A stretch of DNA of 64,000 bases from CAZZCU01 sp964652825 (GTDB lineage: Bacteria; Bdellovibrionota_B; Oligoflexia; Oligoflexales; CAZZCU01): contig CAZZCU010000007.1 of NCBI GenBank assembly GCA_964652825.1, forward strand, positions 1 through 64,000. The letters are read 5' to 3'. This document shows positions 1 through 8,844 of the stretch, one piece after another. Position numbers and translations under genes: made by a program. How positions within the stretch are numbered: position 1 is the first letter of the stretch; each line of letters begins with the position of its first letter. Under the pieces are notes generated by a model. The model ran no database searches. It saw only the letters and a program-made list of their open reading frames with translations, and was not told where the DNA came from.

Positions 1-52
1 CATGTCAGCCAATGACATGAGGCTTATGGGGCAACAGACAAGTAGGGCAGTT

Positions 53-625
53 TTAATCCGACATAGGAATTACGCCGTTGCTCACCTGTTGCCAGGTTGC
101 AACGAGGTCCAATCTGTGGACCCAGTGATTGATATAGCTGGTATCGACATCAACGCCCGCCAGAATCGCACGAATATCGTCGACGTGCTTAGGAGAACGG
201 CCCTCCTGAAAATAGACCAGTTTTTTTAGGATCACGTCTTCGGGTGCGGCAATCCAGATCGCCAGATCCTTGATAAACTCCAGACGTTTTCGGCGCTGGA
301 ATTCCGCGGTGCCGTGCGGCGAGTGTTTACGAACAACAAAATCAGCCTTCAAGCCACTGGGAATATGCAACAGATTAAACTGACCGCGATTAATCACTTC
401 CTGCGATAAAATTTCCTCTGGCGGCAGGTAGTACTCAGGTGCGGGAAAAATTTTTGGCAGATGTCGTGCCATCGCCACCGGTATTTCGATGACTATATCG
501 ATGTCATTGGTAAGACGCGCTTGACCATAGGCCATCGAAGCAACCGAACCCACCACCATATAATCCAAACCGGCTTCTTCGATTTTACGCAGAATTGCGG
601 CAAATGTTTGGACGAACTCACTCAT
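53..625 (-). CDS. Nucleotidyltransferase-fold protein
   Basis: A protein of 190 residues. The N-terminal part has a GSVASMAYG segment followed by TNDIDIVI, the G-S...D-x-D pattern of the DNA polymerase beta-type nucleotidyltransferase fold. A later segment (APEDVILKKLVYF, then KHVDDI) is typical of the small nucleotidyltransferases seen in MNT and AbiEii-like systems. The ATG start overlaps the last codons of the upstream 57-residue gene (ATGAGTGA), which argues for translational coupling. A TTG 12 bases upstream is the alternative start. Substrate unknown. Family members include toxin-antitoxin components and stand-alone enzymes, so a TA role is only a possibility. Confidence 0.75.
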   Translation of the reverse strand: MSEFVQTFAAILRKIEEAGLDYMVVGSVASMAYGQARLTNDIDIVIEIPVAMARHLPKIFPAPEYYLPPEEILSQEVINRGQFNLLHIPSGLKADFVVRKHSPHGTAEFQRRKRLEFIKDLAIWIAAPEDVILKKLVYFQEGRSPKHVDDIRAILAGVDVDTSYINHWVHRLDLVATWQQVSNGVIPMSD

Positions 626-791
626 TCTTAGCAGCAATATCTTCTAGGGTTGCATGATCATGCTCTTGGGCGCGCTGCTGCATCTGGCGCGCTTTAAAAA
701 ACTCATAGAGCTTGCCAGCCATTGCAAAATTAGCGATGGCTTTCTGACGGAGTTTTTCTTCTTCGGTTGGTGATAATGCGGTTTTTTCCAT
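618..791 (-). CDS. 57-residue protein coupled to the nucleotidyltransferase
   Basis: A short reading frame beginning MEKTALSPTEEEKL and ending with TGA inside the start of the nucleotidyltransferase gene (8-base overlap). The product is highly charged and predicted mostly helical (KLYEFFKARQMQQRAQEHD), without a signal peptide or membrane segment. I do not recognise a family. The overlap suggests the two proteins work together, possibly as a partner or antitoxin of the nucleotidyltransferase. A TATATT hexamer lies 6 bases before the ATG and no Shine-Dalgarno sequence is visible, so the transcript may have almost no leader. Confidence 0.6.
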   Translation of the reverse strand: MEKTALSPTEEEKLRQKAIANFAMAGKLYEFFKARQMQQRAQEHDHATLEDIAAKNE

Positions 792-840
792 AGGCAGAAT
801 ATAACGTAAAAAGACTTCGACGACATTAGCTTCGTGGCGA

Positions 841-868
841 CACTCCCGAGAGATTAGTCTCGGGAGTG
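841..868. repeat. Perfect 11-bp inverted repeat
   Basis: Arms CACTCCCGAGA and TCTCGGGAGTG are perfect complements around a 6-base loop. The element lies downstream of the CARDB lipoprotein gene and upstream of the nucleotidyltransferase pair, both on the minus strand. No T-run follows on either strand. It may be a transcription terminator lacking a U-tract, or an operator for the downstream pair. Confidence 0.7.
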
Positions 869-910
869 ACAGTAGAATCGCCTAATAATTTTATCAATAA
901 TTACATATAC

Positions 911-2812
911 TTAATCGTGACAGTAACGTGGCTCCGGCGTCTCTCCACGCTGCAGCGCCAAGAAGTCGCGACCGTCGACGTCACCATCGCCATCGTAATC
1001 ACCGCCGATTTCTTCGCAGCCGACGGCCTGCATGCCGTAGTTATCCTGCCACTCGGCCAACGGGTTGCACTTCATCGTCGCGATGTCGGAGTACGGGCCA
1101 TAATTACGCGGCGTATAATCGGAAATAACGTTCGACGAGTACTTCCACGGCCGCACCCGGAATAACAGCGCATAATCCTCGCAAACAACATCGTTGAAGG
1201 TGTACGAGGTAAAGTGCCAAGCATCGTTAATAATCGGTGTCCAAGTCACGTCATCAAGGCTTTGCGATGCGGTTAATTTGGCAGCCGCCTCGATAACGAC
1301 GCCTGACTCGCTATTCAACTTAATAAAATCCAGCATGACCGATTTGGTGTTTGGCAGATTGAGACCCGCAAACTGTTTTAGTTGGACCGGTGATTTCAGT
1401 GGCGGACAGCGAACAGTGTAGTGCCTGGTGTAACGCTCAGTTGTCGCAGTAAAAATACGTAAACGAAAATAATAAACATTTCGATCACACACATGATTCA
1501 GAGTGAGCTGTGTCGCATTTTGCGCAACATCGGCGACTTTCGTCCAACTCGCCTGATCGTCACTGGCTTCGATCTCATAACGAGTTTCATCAGCGACATC
1601 AGTCCAAGTGAAAGGGATAGTCACTTTATAGTCCCACTCATTGAAATCCGACGACACCACTCCGGCCAACGAGAGTAACGTTCCGGCCGGCTCCGGCGAC
1701 GGCGCTGGTATGGTCGCCAAGGTCTTTGTTTTCACACGGTTGGTACAGATGTTCTGTTTACAGACACGATACTCATAAGTGGTGGACGGCGACAAATTCT
1801 GATGAAGATAGGAACTAGTGACTGGCGATGCCAATGTCACCCAACCGGTCGATGGTGTCCAGTGTTGAACATCATAGGGACCGGTCACCGTGGTACCAAA
1901 CCATTGCAATTGCATCTGATGCGAGCCACCAGCCAGCTCCGTTGTGTCCGGCGTAGCGTTCAAGACAAACGCCGGAAATCCACCGTGGGTAACAGTGGCG
2001 ATGGGATCGGACCACGGCCCCACACCAGCGGGGTTCTTAAAACGCAACTTATAAAAATAAGGTGTGAACGCAGCCAGACCGGTATCGTTGATAACGGGAT
2101 TGATATTATCCCGAGCGCCGGTAGCGATAGTATTCCAGGTCGTGCCATCCTCGCTGCGTGCCAGTTCGTAGTCCGGCGCATTGGTAGAGGCGCAACTATA
2201 GTCCCAGTCAGGACCAAAACCATTCGGGCAGGATGTATAGCGAATGGCAGCGATAGCATGTGTTCTTGTCGCACGAATTGTCGGCTTGGCCGACGGTACG
2301 CTCTGCTCGCCCCAGACGGTACTGACCACCACGACGTTATTCGTCTCGTCCGACTCCGCAACCGTGCCGTTCACATCGACGGTGAACGTAAAGTTGACCG
2401 TTTGCCCCGGCGTGAGCAGGTGGGTATTGATCAGTTGCGCGTAGATATCTATCGCGGAATTAGCTGGCAGCGTCAGTGTTGGAAACGAGTTATAAGCGAT
2501 ATCAGTGCCGAAAACGCCGGCACGAACGCGAAAATTACCGGCATCACCCTGACCGATATTTTTCACGATAAAATAAATAAAGTTGCCGCCACTAAAGCTG
2601 ATCGAGCTCGCCTCGATCGTTAAGTCCGGCAGTGGCGAACTCATCGTCGCCACGCCACCAGCGCCCGGGACTGATTGACCCGCGATACTACTCTGACCCT
2701 CGGCATCAGCGCCTTTAGTGCTGGATTTGGATTTGTCAGAGCCACCATGCTTGCAGCCAACATTTAAGCTAAGTAACAAGAAAAGAAAGACGGGAAACGA
2801 AAGTATACGCAT
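911..2812 (-). CDS. Lipoprotein with CARDB, FN3-like and dockerin-like segments
   Basis: A protein of 633 residues with a lipoprotein signal peptide (lipobox LNVGC, Cys20). Residues of about 60-165 look like a CARDB domain: DLTIEASSISFSGG, a KNIGQGDAG turn and the ESDETNNVV ending typical of that family. Several fibronectin type III-like segments follow (YELARSEDGTTW, YEYRVCKQNIC, YEIEASDDQASW). The C-terminus has a calcium-loop motif DYDGDGDVDGRDF resembling half a dockerin or an EF-hand. The likely role is an exported multi-domain adhesion or scaffold protein anchored in the outer membrane. No catalytic motif is seen. The ATG has an AGGAGA ribosome-binding site 8 bases upstream. The Fic lipoprotein gene lies 149 bases upstream on the same strand; the gap is A/T-rich and includes a short TCCCAGTCTGGGA hairpin in the leader. 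Confidence 0.75.
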   Translation of the reverse strand: MRILSFPVFLFLLLSLNVGCKHGGSDKSKSSTKGADAEGQSSIAGQSVPGAGGVATMSSPLPDLTIEASSISFSGGNFIYFIVKNIGQGDAGNFRVRAGVFGTDIAYNSFPTLTLPANSAIDIYAQLINTHLLTPGQTVNFTFTVDVNGTVAESDETNNVVVVSTVWGEQSVPSAKPTIRATRTHAIAAIRYTSCPNGFGPDWDYSCASTNAPDYELARSEDGTTWNTIATGARDNINPVINDTGLAAFTPYFYKLRFKNPAGVGPWSDPIATVTHGGFPAFVLNATPDTTELAGGSHQMQLQWFGTTVTGPYDVQHWTPSTGWVTLASPVTSSYLHQNLSPSTTYEYRVCKQNICTNRVKTKTLATIPAPSPEPAGTLLSLAGVVSSDFNEWDYKVTIPFTWTDVADETRYEIEASDDQASWTKVADVAQNATQLTLNHVCDRNVYYFRLRIFTATTERYTRHYTVRCPPLKSPVQLKQFAGLNLPNTKSVMLDFIKLNSESGVVIEAAAKLTASQSLDDVTWTPIINDAWHFTSYTFNDVVCEDYALLFRVRPWKYSSNVISDYTPRNYGPYSDIATMKCNPLAEWQDNYGMQAVGCEEIGGDYDGDGDVDGRDFLALQRGETPEPRYCHD

Positions 2813-2961
2813 ATAAGCTTCTCCTATATTCCCAGACTGGGAGAGGCTTATCGGTGTGAAGGGTTACAAGATAAAAATTATTTATCAACTATCAGAAATG
2901 ACATGCAGAAATTTTTGATTTAAGAAAAACCCGACAAAAAACTAACTCATGACAATCCAGA

Positions 2962-5900
2962 CTACAAGACGCCGGCAACGCCGCTACGCAAAGCCTCACA
3001 CGGTCCGCTGACTCCCTCCAGCCAGGGCAAGCCTTCTTTTTGGAATGCCTCACGCGTCAATTCACGCTGCCAGCGATCGCGACCGACTTCATCCATATTG
3101 CCGATGCTTTGATGACGACCGCGCAACTGATATATCCCGGCTTCGGCCATGTCGGCGATATTCTGTGCCCATTTGGGAATCGTCGTACTGGTCTCCAACT
3201 CGTAGACGACCTTCTGCAATTGTTGCAGATTACTAAAGCTCGATAAAATCAAGCCCTCGATGGGTTTGCCGCGCACGCGTGTTTGGAAAAACGCGTCTGG
3301 AGCAACACCGGCTTTGCGCGCGCTCTCAACTTCCGCCTGCCAATGCTTGCCAATCGCTACGGCCTTGCGAACTTCCCAGTAGATACGTTCTTCGGTCAGC
3401 AGAAAATCGTTGGTCGGCAAACCAACTGGCACCGGCAGACCCGCACGCACCAGCGTCATCGCCGCCCAGGTACGCGTCAGGCGACCATTGCCATTCTCAA
3501 AAGGATGCAGGCGCGGCATCAATTGCAGAATTTTGGCGGCGCGCCGCATAGGATCAGCGGTCTCCGCAACATTGGCGAGCAATAGCGCGGCGATGCTTTT
3601 TGACTCGATACTAAAAGTCGCTGTTGTTGCTGCTGGCAGCGCACCCCGCAACTCACCTGTCGTGCGAAACCGCAATTCGACACCATCAGCGACATTGGTA
3701 ATATTAAAAAACTTGGCCAACTCGGCGCGTTGCATTTCGGCACCGGTATCAGCCCATTCGGCCGCGCTGATTTTGGTCACGTACTTGGCACGATCCCAGT
3801 TATCAGTCATATCAAACATGGCCGGAGCACCTTCCACACGCCCAACCAGGCTTATGCGATTGGCAACATGGAGCAATTGCACCAGCTCAGCCATACGCAT
3901 ATTGGTCGTGCCTTTGACATCATCATAAAAATCAGTCGCGAGAAAATCCCAGGCATGAATAAAGTTACGCCAGGTCGGCTGCTGCGTGGTGATATTGCCG
4001 TCGAAAAAACTCTCGTTAAAACGTTCGTAAGGACGCGACGCATTATTCACGCGCATATCCTCGGCGATAAAAATCGGATCGACAAGAATATAGCTGCGTG
4101 CGATCTCGGAATAAGCTTCCGAGCCCAAAGTCGGCTGTAGCAGACGGCGACGTTGCTCGAAATAAGCATCTTTACCATACGCGGCCTGCACCTCGGCGGG
4201 CAAACGCACAAATGCAGCCGCCAAACGAGCCTCCACACCAGAAGCGCTGGCGTGCGGATTGCTCAAACGTATCTGCTCCAGCTCATTGCGGATTTGCACA
4301 AGTTCAGTTTCCAAAGTCGCCAAAATCGTATTGTTACTGCCACCAATAAGAAGCTGATCAATGGCCCCAATAAAATTGACCGCCTGTTCAGGAAAAATTC
4401 TGATAAAAGTTGAAGCCATGTTCCTAAATCCGTTGACAGAAGCATATCTATTTAATGACACCAAAACCGTTTCAACAGTTACCCAGTGGGGTTTCGACTC
4501 CTGTAACATCTGACCTAAACGCCGAGCAAAGTCTTTCTGCAATGGTTCCAAACGTCCGGGATCTTGCGCGATATTGCCAACCACTCCCAACAACATCGCA
4601 CTTTGCATTGCCGGAACAGCCTGACGCAAATGTTCCCCTGCTGGTCGGCGCATAGCTTCGATATACGCGTTTTGAAATTCAACTAGCATATAGATGTCAC
4701 TGTTACTCCAGATGTTTGCTTGACGCTGTATGTCGTATGCGGAATGAGACATGACCTCCGCTTGACGAGCCACTTCCGCCTGAGCGACAACCTGAACACC
4801 ACGCGAGTTTCCGAAAACACGCTTGGCACTCTCAAGAGCGAGCAGATTGATAGGAGCCGCGACTTTGACTTTGCCTTCCTGAATCAAACGCTCAAGCTGT
4901 TGCTTGTAGCCTTCGCCACGATGCGTAAATACCGGATCATTTGTCGCAACCTCGATAATTTGTACGGCCTGTGCGAAATTAATTGGTTCGCCAGATCGCA
5001 GCACCACCTCAAACTGTTGGAGAGCCTTGGCTTTGATTTCCGCATGAAGATGCGGCCACGCTACGTCCACCAACTCCAGCGCCATGGCTGGCTGCAAACG
5101 CGGCGCGATCTCGGGAGAATACATTCGTTCGACATAAGTCGCGGCACCGCGACGCAAAACCTCGTGATTACCACCAACAAAATCCCACAGGCTTTTGATG
5201 GCGCGGCCACCGTCGATCAGTTCCTCGAACGCTAACTTGCCATAATCAACTTGAACAAGATAACTCGGTGCGTACCTATGAAGAATTTCACCAAAGAGCT
5301 CTTTCGCCGCTGGCGTCTGAGCCGGAAAATGTTTTATCAAGCGGGGAATATCAATAAAAACCCCGTACGGATTGAGAGTATTTATCATCCAGCCCCAGAC
5401 CGCCGCCGCATCTCCTGAGCGAGGACGCTCAAAACTTACTTCGACATGTTCATGCTGATTGGTTGGGCGCGGAAGCACATACCAGCCGGCGTTCATTTGA
5501 TAATGAACTATCAACGGCAATTCGTTCATCAGCCCACGGTTGCGCGCATGATCTGATCTATTCTTGAAATTTCCCTCGTACGGAATTGTTGGTGGCGCAT
5601 TCTCGTAATTCATGCGAACGAGCAACAAGTCCTTGCCGTAATCAGCGGAGCTGCTCATCTGATTCGCCACATAAAAGCCGGAACCAGCGGCATCATTGCG
5701 ATTATGCGCATACCAGCCGTCAATGACGCGAAACACTCCGGCATCCATTAACGTCCGACCCTGGGCGTTTTTGGCGCCGGCGTCTAATAAGGTCTGATTT
5801 GCTTCGGCGCTTCCCCAATGAAACCAGATCTGCTGTCGCGGATCATAAGGAAGATTTTCGATCGCCGTGTCGTGCGCGGTGCTGGACGGCATAGCACGCG

Positions 5901-5976
5901 GCTTGCAACCAGCGAGACTGCCGACCGCAAGCGACACAATGATCCAGGCTATAACGAAAAACCCGCCGCGCAGCAT
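2962..5976 (-). CDS. Large lipoprotein with ART-like N-terminus and Fic domain
   Basis: A protein of 1004 residues. The lipoprotein signal peptide ends in LAGC (Cys24). Residues of about 50-125 contain FHWGS (His53) and, 47 residues later, GSGFYVANQMSSSADYG (Tyr113). This resembles the H and Y blocks of diphtheria-toxin/PARP-type ADP-ribosyltransferases; the third catalytic residue could not be assigned. A long, probably helical middle follows, and then HPFENGNGRLTR (His824-Arg835), matching the Fic core HxFx(D/E)GNGRxxR except that the fifth position is Asn. Fic enzymes usually transfer AMP or other phosphate-linked groups to protein hydroxyls. No clear (S/T)xxxE(G/N) inhibitory motif was found. 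A GGAGTAGGG ribosome-binding site precedes the ATG. The Fic call is firm at the motif level; the ART call is a hypothesis from pattern similarity. Confidence 0.8.
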   Translation of the reverse strand: MLRGGFFVIAWIIVSLAVGSLAGCKPRAMPSSTAHDTAIENLPYDPRQQIWFHWGSAEANQTLLDAGAKNAQGRTLMDAGVFRVIDGWYAHNRNDAAGSGFYVANQMSSSADYGKDLLLVRMNYENAPPTIPYEGNFKNRSDHARNRGLMNELPLIVHYQMNAGWYVLPRPTNQHEHVEVSFERPRSGDAAAVWGWMINTLNPYGVFIDIPRLIKHFPAQTPAAKELFGEILHRYAPSYLVQVDYGKLAFEELIDGGRAIKSLWDFVGGNHEVLRRGAATYVERMYSPEIAPRLQPAMALELVDVAWPHLHAEIKAKALQQFEVVLRSGEPINFAQAVQIIEVATNDPVFTHRGEGYKQQLERLIQEGKVKVAAPINLLALESAKRVFGNSRGVQVVAQAEVARQAEVMSHSAYDIQRQANIWSNSDIYMLVEFQNAYIEAMRRPAGEHLRQAVPAMQSAMLLGVVGNIAQDPGRLEPLQKDFARRLGQMLQESKPHWVTVETVLVSLNRYASVNGFRNMASTFIRIFPEQAVNFIGAIDQLLIGGSNNTILATLETELVQIRNELEQIRLSNPHASASGVEARLAAAFVRLPAEVQAAYGKDAYFEQRRRLLQPTLGSEAYSEIARSYILVDPIFIAEDMRVNNASRPYERFNESFFDGNITTQQPTWRNFIHAWDFLATDFYDDVKGTTNMRMAELVQLLHVANRISLVGRVEGAPAMFDMTDNWDRAKYVTKISAAEWADTGAEMQRAELAKFFNITNVADGVELRFRTTGELRGALPAATTATFSIESKSIAALLLANVAETADPMRRAAKILQLMPRLHPFENGNGRLTRTWAAMTLVRAGLPVPVGLPTNDFLLTEERIYWEVRKAVAIGKHWQAEVESARKAGVAPDAFFQTRVRGKPIEGLILSSFSNLQQLQKVVYELETSTTIPKWAQNIADMAEAGIYQLRGRHQSIGNMDEVGRDRWQRELTREAFQKEGLPWLEGVSGPCEALRSGVAGVL

Positions 5977-6047
5977 CCCTACTCCAGGCTGTAATTGTAG
6001 TTATAGTATTATCTTATGAACCGATAATTTTGGCTAGCCTTGGCCTG

Positions 6048-8630
6048 TTACGGGTCCCAAGGCAGCGTTTCATCGTGCCAACGCGTTCCCACCGGTGGCG
6101 TGCTGCCGCTGGCTTCGGCAAAATCGTTGGGATTGCGCGCGCCAATCGGCAGGATTGGACTACCATCGCCCCATAACATGATATTGCCGCTGATGGCACA
6201 ACCAAACAAATCGACGCCAATAAACCGCGAATAATCGAACGGCCTAATGTTATTCGTATTCACCACGATTTTATCCCACGGTATATTCTTCGCATTCGTA
6301 TAGTTGATATAGGCAAGACGAGCCGTCGGTGCTGGACTCCATTGGCTCAAGTCAACACCGGTAAAATTCGAGTTGGAATAACCAGTAGCGTGGGTATTGG
6401 CATTGATGGCCGTCCAGGGAATATTAAGTGCACCCTCATAATTGTTGTTAGCTATCTGATATGTGATCGGCGGATTCCAAGCACTGATGTCAACGCCCTT
6501 AAATATATTGTTGGAAAAGCTCATTGAATGAGTATTCGCATTGATCGCCGTCCAAGGGATACGGGTGGCGTTCGTATAATTGATGGAACCGATATTCAGA
6601 GTGATTGGCGGGTTCCAGTTGTCCAAATCAACCTCGGTAAAATCCGAAGAGTTCATACCATTAGCATATGTATTGGCATGCAAAGCGGCCCAGGGGATAT
6701 TGGTGGCGCCTTTATAAATGATGCCGCTAATGGATCGGGTTGTTGTCGGATTGAAATCAGCCAGATTCACATTGGTGAAGTTGGTACGCCAAAGATAGTC
6801 AGAGATCGTGTTGCCATTGATTTCGTCCCAAGGCAGATTGGTGGCATCAGTAAAATTGATCCCAGAGATGCTTCGGGCGGTGTTTGGAATCCAGCCGGAC
6901 ATATTCACACCGGAAAAATCTGACCCATGATAACCACCGATGTGCGTATTAGCGTTCAAATGCGCCCAGGGAATATTTGTAGCGCCCTTATAAATGATGC
7001 CATAGATAGCACGCGCCGGCGGCGGAATCCAGCCGTTCAGATTCACATTGGTAAAGTTGGAGTTCACATAGCCAACAGCATGTGTTGTGGCATTAAGATA
7101 AGGCCAGGGCAAGTTGGTTGCATTAGTGTAATTAATGCCGCTGATAGCGCTTCCCGGCGCTGGAGCCCAGCTGCTTAAGTTCTGGCCGGTAAAATTTGAA
7201 TTCGCATAACCACCGCCATGAGTATTATTATTGAGCGCTGGCCAGGGAAGGTTGGTGGCGCCAGTATAATCGATGCCATAGATAGCACTTGCCACGGCGG
7301 GATTCCAGTCATTCAGATTTACACCATTGAATTTTGAATTTAAATAACCGTTAGAGTTAGTATTGGCGTTTATTTTAGGCCACGGGATATTGGTGGCTCC
7401 AGTATAGGTGATTGCGGAAATATTCATCGCCGCCGGAGGATCCCAGCCATTTAGATCGACATTGGTAAAGTTGGACCCGGAGACGCCGCCTGTACCGGCA
7501 GAGATATTGGCGTTAATCGCCGCCCAAGGCAGATTCGTCGAACCAGTATAGTTGATGCCATGGATGTACTGACTCTGCAATGATGGATCCCAGCCAGTCA
7601 GATCCAGATAACTAAGATTTGCTACAATCAAACCGCTATAATCATTCGCATTGATGGCTGCCCAGGGAATATTGGTGGCACGGCTTAGATTAATTGCTTC
7701 CAAATTGAGTGTTGTCGGTGGTACCCAGCCAGTCAGATCCACACCGGCAAGTATCAGGGGATTCGATTTGATATCGATGCCATTTAGCTGGTCACCCTTA
7801 AGATTGCTGTCGGTAAAATCCATGCCAGAAATATCGCGACCAACGAGACTGACTTTCGACATATCCAGCTCTGACAACGGTGTATCTTTGGCGGCAGATG
7901 CCATCAGCAAACGCCAGAACACTTTGTGACCATCGGCGATCACCATGACCGGCGTCAGCAGCGTTGGATCTTGTGTGATGATACGATTGATCATGATCGA
8001 TAGACTTTTGCGTCGCGCCGTTGTCATCGCCGCGGCGCGAACATTCGCCAGTGCCAAACCAAAGTTCAAAGACAATTCGTCGAGACGACACGTAAACTCA
8101 TCAATCTCCACGTCGGTAATATCTTCGTCACGCAAAGCTGCCAGCCAGTTGACCTGATCCTCGGGAATTTTGCTCGGACCAAAGCGCATGGCGGAGGAAA
8201 CCCAGGTTTGATCGGCAAGCAACTTGCCGCTACTGTTGCGTAGCCATACTGTTAATGTTGTGCTGTCATTAGCTTTGGCAGCACGCACGGATTTAGGTAG
8301 TGGCAGATTGTTCCACACGCAGCCCGCACTATCGGAGGAATTTTGTTGCAAACAATACTGTGTTGCCGATGCTGGTAACTCGGTATTACCGAGCAGAATA
8401 CGCGGACAAAAGAAGTTATTGGTATCAACATCCGCGTGCGCGGATAAAACCAGAGCCGTGCCAATCACGGGATCATTATTATTATCATTTGGACCAGGAG
8501 CAGCATCTTCCGCGGGAGCCGCTGCGCGCTTTGCTAACTTCAACTTGCCGCGTATACAGCCAGTCGATAGCGGCGCCATGACCATAGCGAAGACAGTCAT
8601 AGTTAAGATATGCAAACCACGCATAGGCAC
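6048..8630 (-). CDS. Lipoprotein with pentapeptide-like and 46-residue tandem repeats
   Basis: A protein of 860 residues with a lipoprotein signal peptide (LSTGC, Cys25). Residues of about 255-300 run as pentapeptide-like repeats (MDFTD-SNLKG-DQLNG-IDIKS). From about residue 291 to 797 there are eleven repeats of about 46 residues, each with the pattern SNFTxVxLxxW-P, then INYTxATNIPW, then INANT. The F-x4-L spacing suggests a right-handed beta-helix like pentapeptide repeat proteins. The N-terminal 250 residues are unrecognised and carry several Cys. The start is GTG with AGGAG just upstream; an ATG two codons later is possible. It may be a surface fibre or binding scaffold; function unknown. 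Same strand as the Fic lipoprotein, 71 bases apart. Confidence 0.8.
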   Translation of the reverse strand: MPMRGLHILTMTVFAMVMAPLSTGCIRGKLKLAKRAAAPAEDAAPGPNDNNNDPVIGTALVLSAHADVDTNNFFCPRILLGNTELPASATQYCLQQNSSDSAGCVWNNLPLPKSVRAAKANDSTTLTVWLRNSSGKLLADQTWVSSAMRFGPSKIPEDQVNWLAALRDEDITDVEIDEFTCRLDELSLNFGLALANVRAAAMTTARRKSLSIMINRIITQDPTLLTPVMVIADGHKVFWRLLMASAAKDTPLSELDMSKVSLVGRDISGMDFTDSNLKGDQLNGIDIKSNPLILAGVDLTGWVPPTTLNLEAINLSRATNIPWAAINANDYSGLIVANLSYLDLTGWDPSLQSQYIHGINYTGSTNLPWAAINANISAGTGGVSGSNFTNVDLNGWDPPAAMNISAITYTGATNIPWPKINANTNSNGYLNSKFNGVNLNDWNPAVASAIYGIDYTGATNLPWPALNNNTHGGGYANSNFTGQNLSSWAPAPGSAISGINYTNATNLPWPYLNATTHAVGYVNSNFTNVNLNGWIPPPARAIYGIIYKGATNIPWAHLNANTHIGGYHGSDFSGVNMSGWIPNTARSISGINFTDATNLPWDEINGNTISDYLWRTNFTNVNLADFNPTTTRSISGIIYKGATNIPWAALHANTYANGMNSSDFTEVDLDNWNPPITLNIGSINYTNATRIPWTAINANTHSMSFSNNIFKGVDISAWNPPITYQIANNNYEGALNIPWTAINANTHATGYSNSNFTGVDLSQWSPAPTARLAYINYTNAKNIPWDKIVVNTNNIRPFDYSRFIGVDLFGCAISGNIMLWGDGSPILPIGARNPNDFAEASGSTPPVGTRWHDETLPWDP
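6240..7760 (-). repeat. Eleven tandem coding repeats of about 138 bp
   Basis: The DNA encoding the 46-residue units of the repeat lipoprotein. Units begin at residues near 291 and are spaced 46 residues, one being longer by a few glycine-rich residues. The units are clearly diverged at the DNA level, while the Trp, Pro-Trp and Asn-Ala-Asn-Thr positions stay constant, indicating old duplication with selection on the protein. Boundaries are approximate. Confidence 0.8.
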
Positions 8631-8844
8631 GGCGCTCCTCGTTCCAAAATGCCAAGAACCTACATATTGAGGAGATCGTCCAAAAGTTCAGATATCTTTA
8701 GAGCACCAAGTCAAGCTCCTGTTTTTACTTACTAAGTATATGGTGAATGCCGCGAACACTACCCTCTGCCCGACGCACGCTTTGACAAGCAAAGTTGCTT
8801 CCGGTAAAGAGGCGCCTTAGCCTTGAGGCACGGGGGTTCTAGGG

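Noticed and set aside
644..826. 60-residue minus-strand frame
   Set aside because: It overlaps the better supported 57-residue frame, which is coupled to the nucleotidyltransferase and has ordinary protein composition.
1802..2623. 273-residue plus-strand frame opposite the CARDB lipoprotein
   Set aside because: Arg/Cys-rich composition, no domain, no ribosome-binding site; it mirrors a well-supported minus-strand gene.
3410..5235. Several plus-strand frames of 130-170 residues opposite the Fic lipoprotein
   Set aside because: They overlap one another and the Fic gene, which has a lipobox and catalytic motif; the frames have shadow-like composition.
6342..7178. Successive plus-strand frames with periodic motifs opposite the repeat lipoprotein
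   Set aside because: The periodicity is just the antisense image of the 138-bp repeats.
6240..7760. CRISPR-like periodicity
   Set aside because: The units are contiguous diverged coding repeats of 138 bp without spacers; the 21-bp repeats near 14.5 kb are likewise coding and have no spacers.
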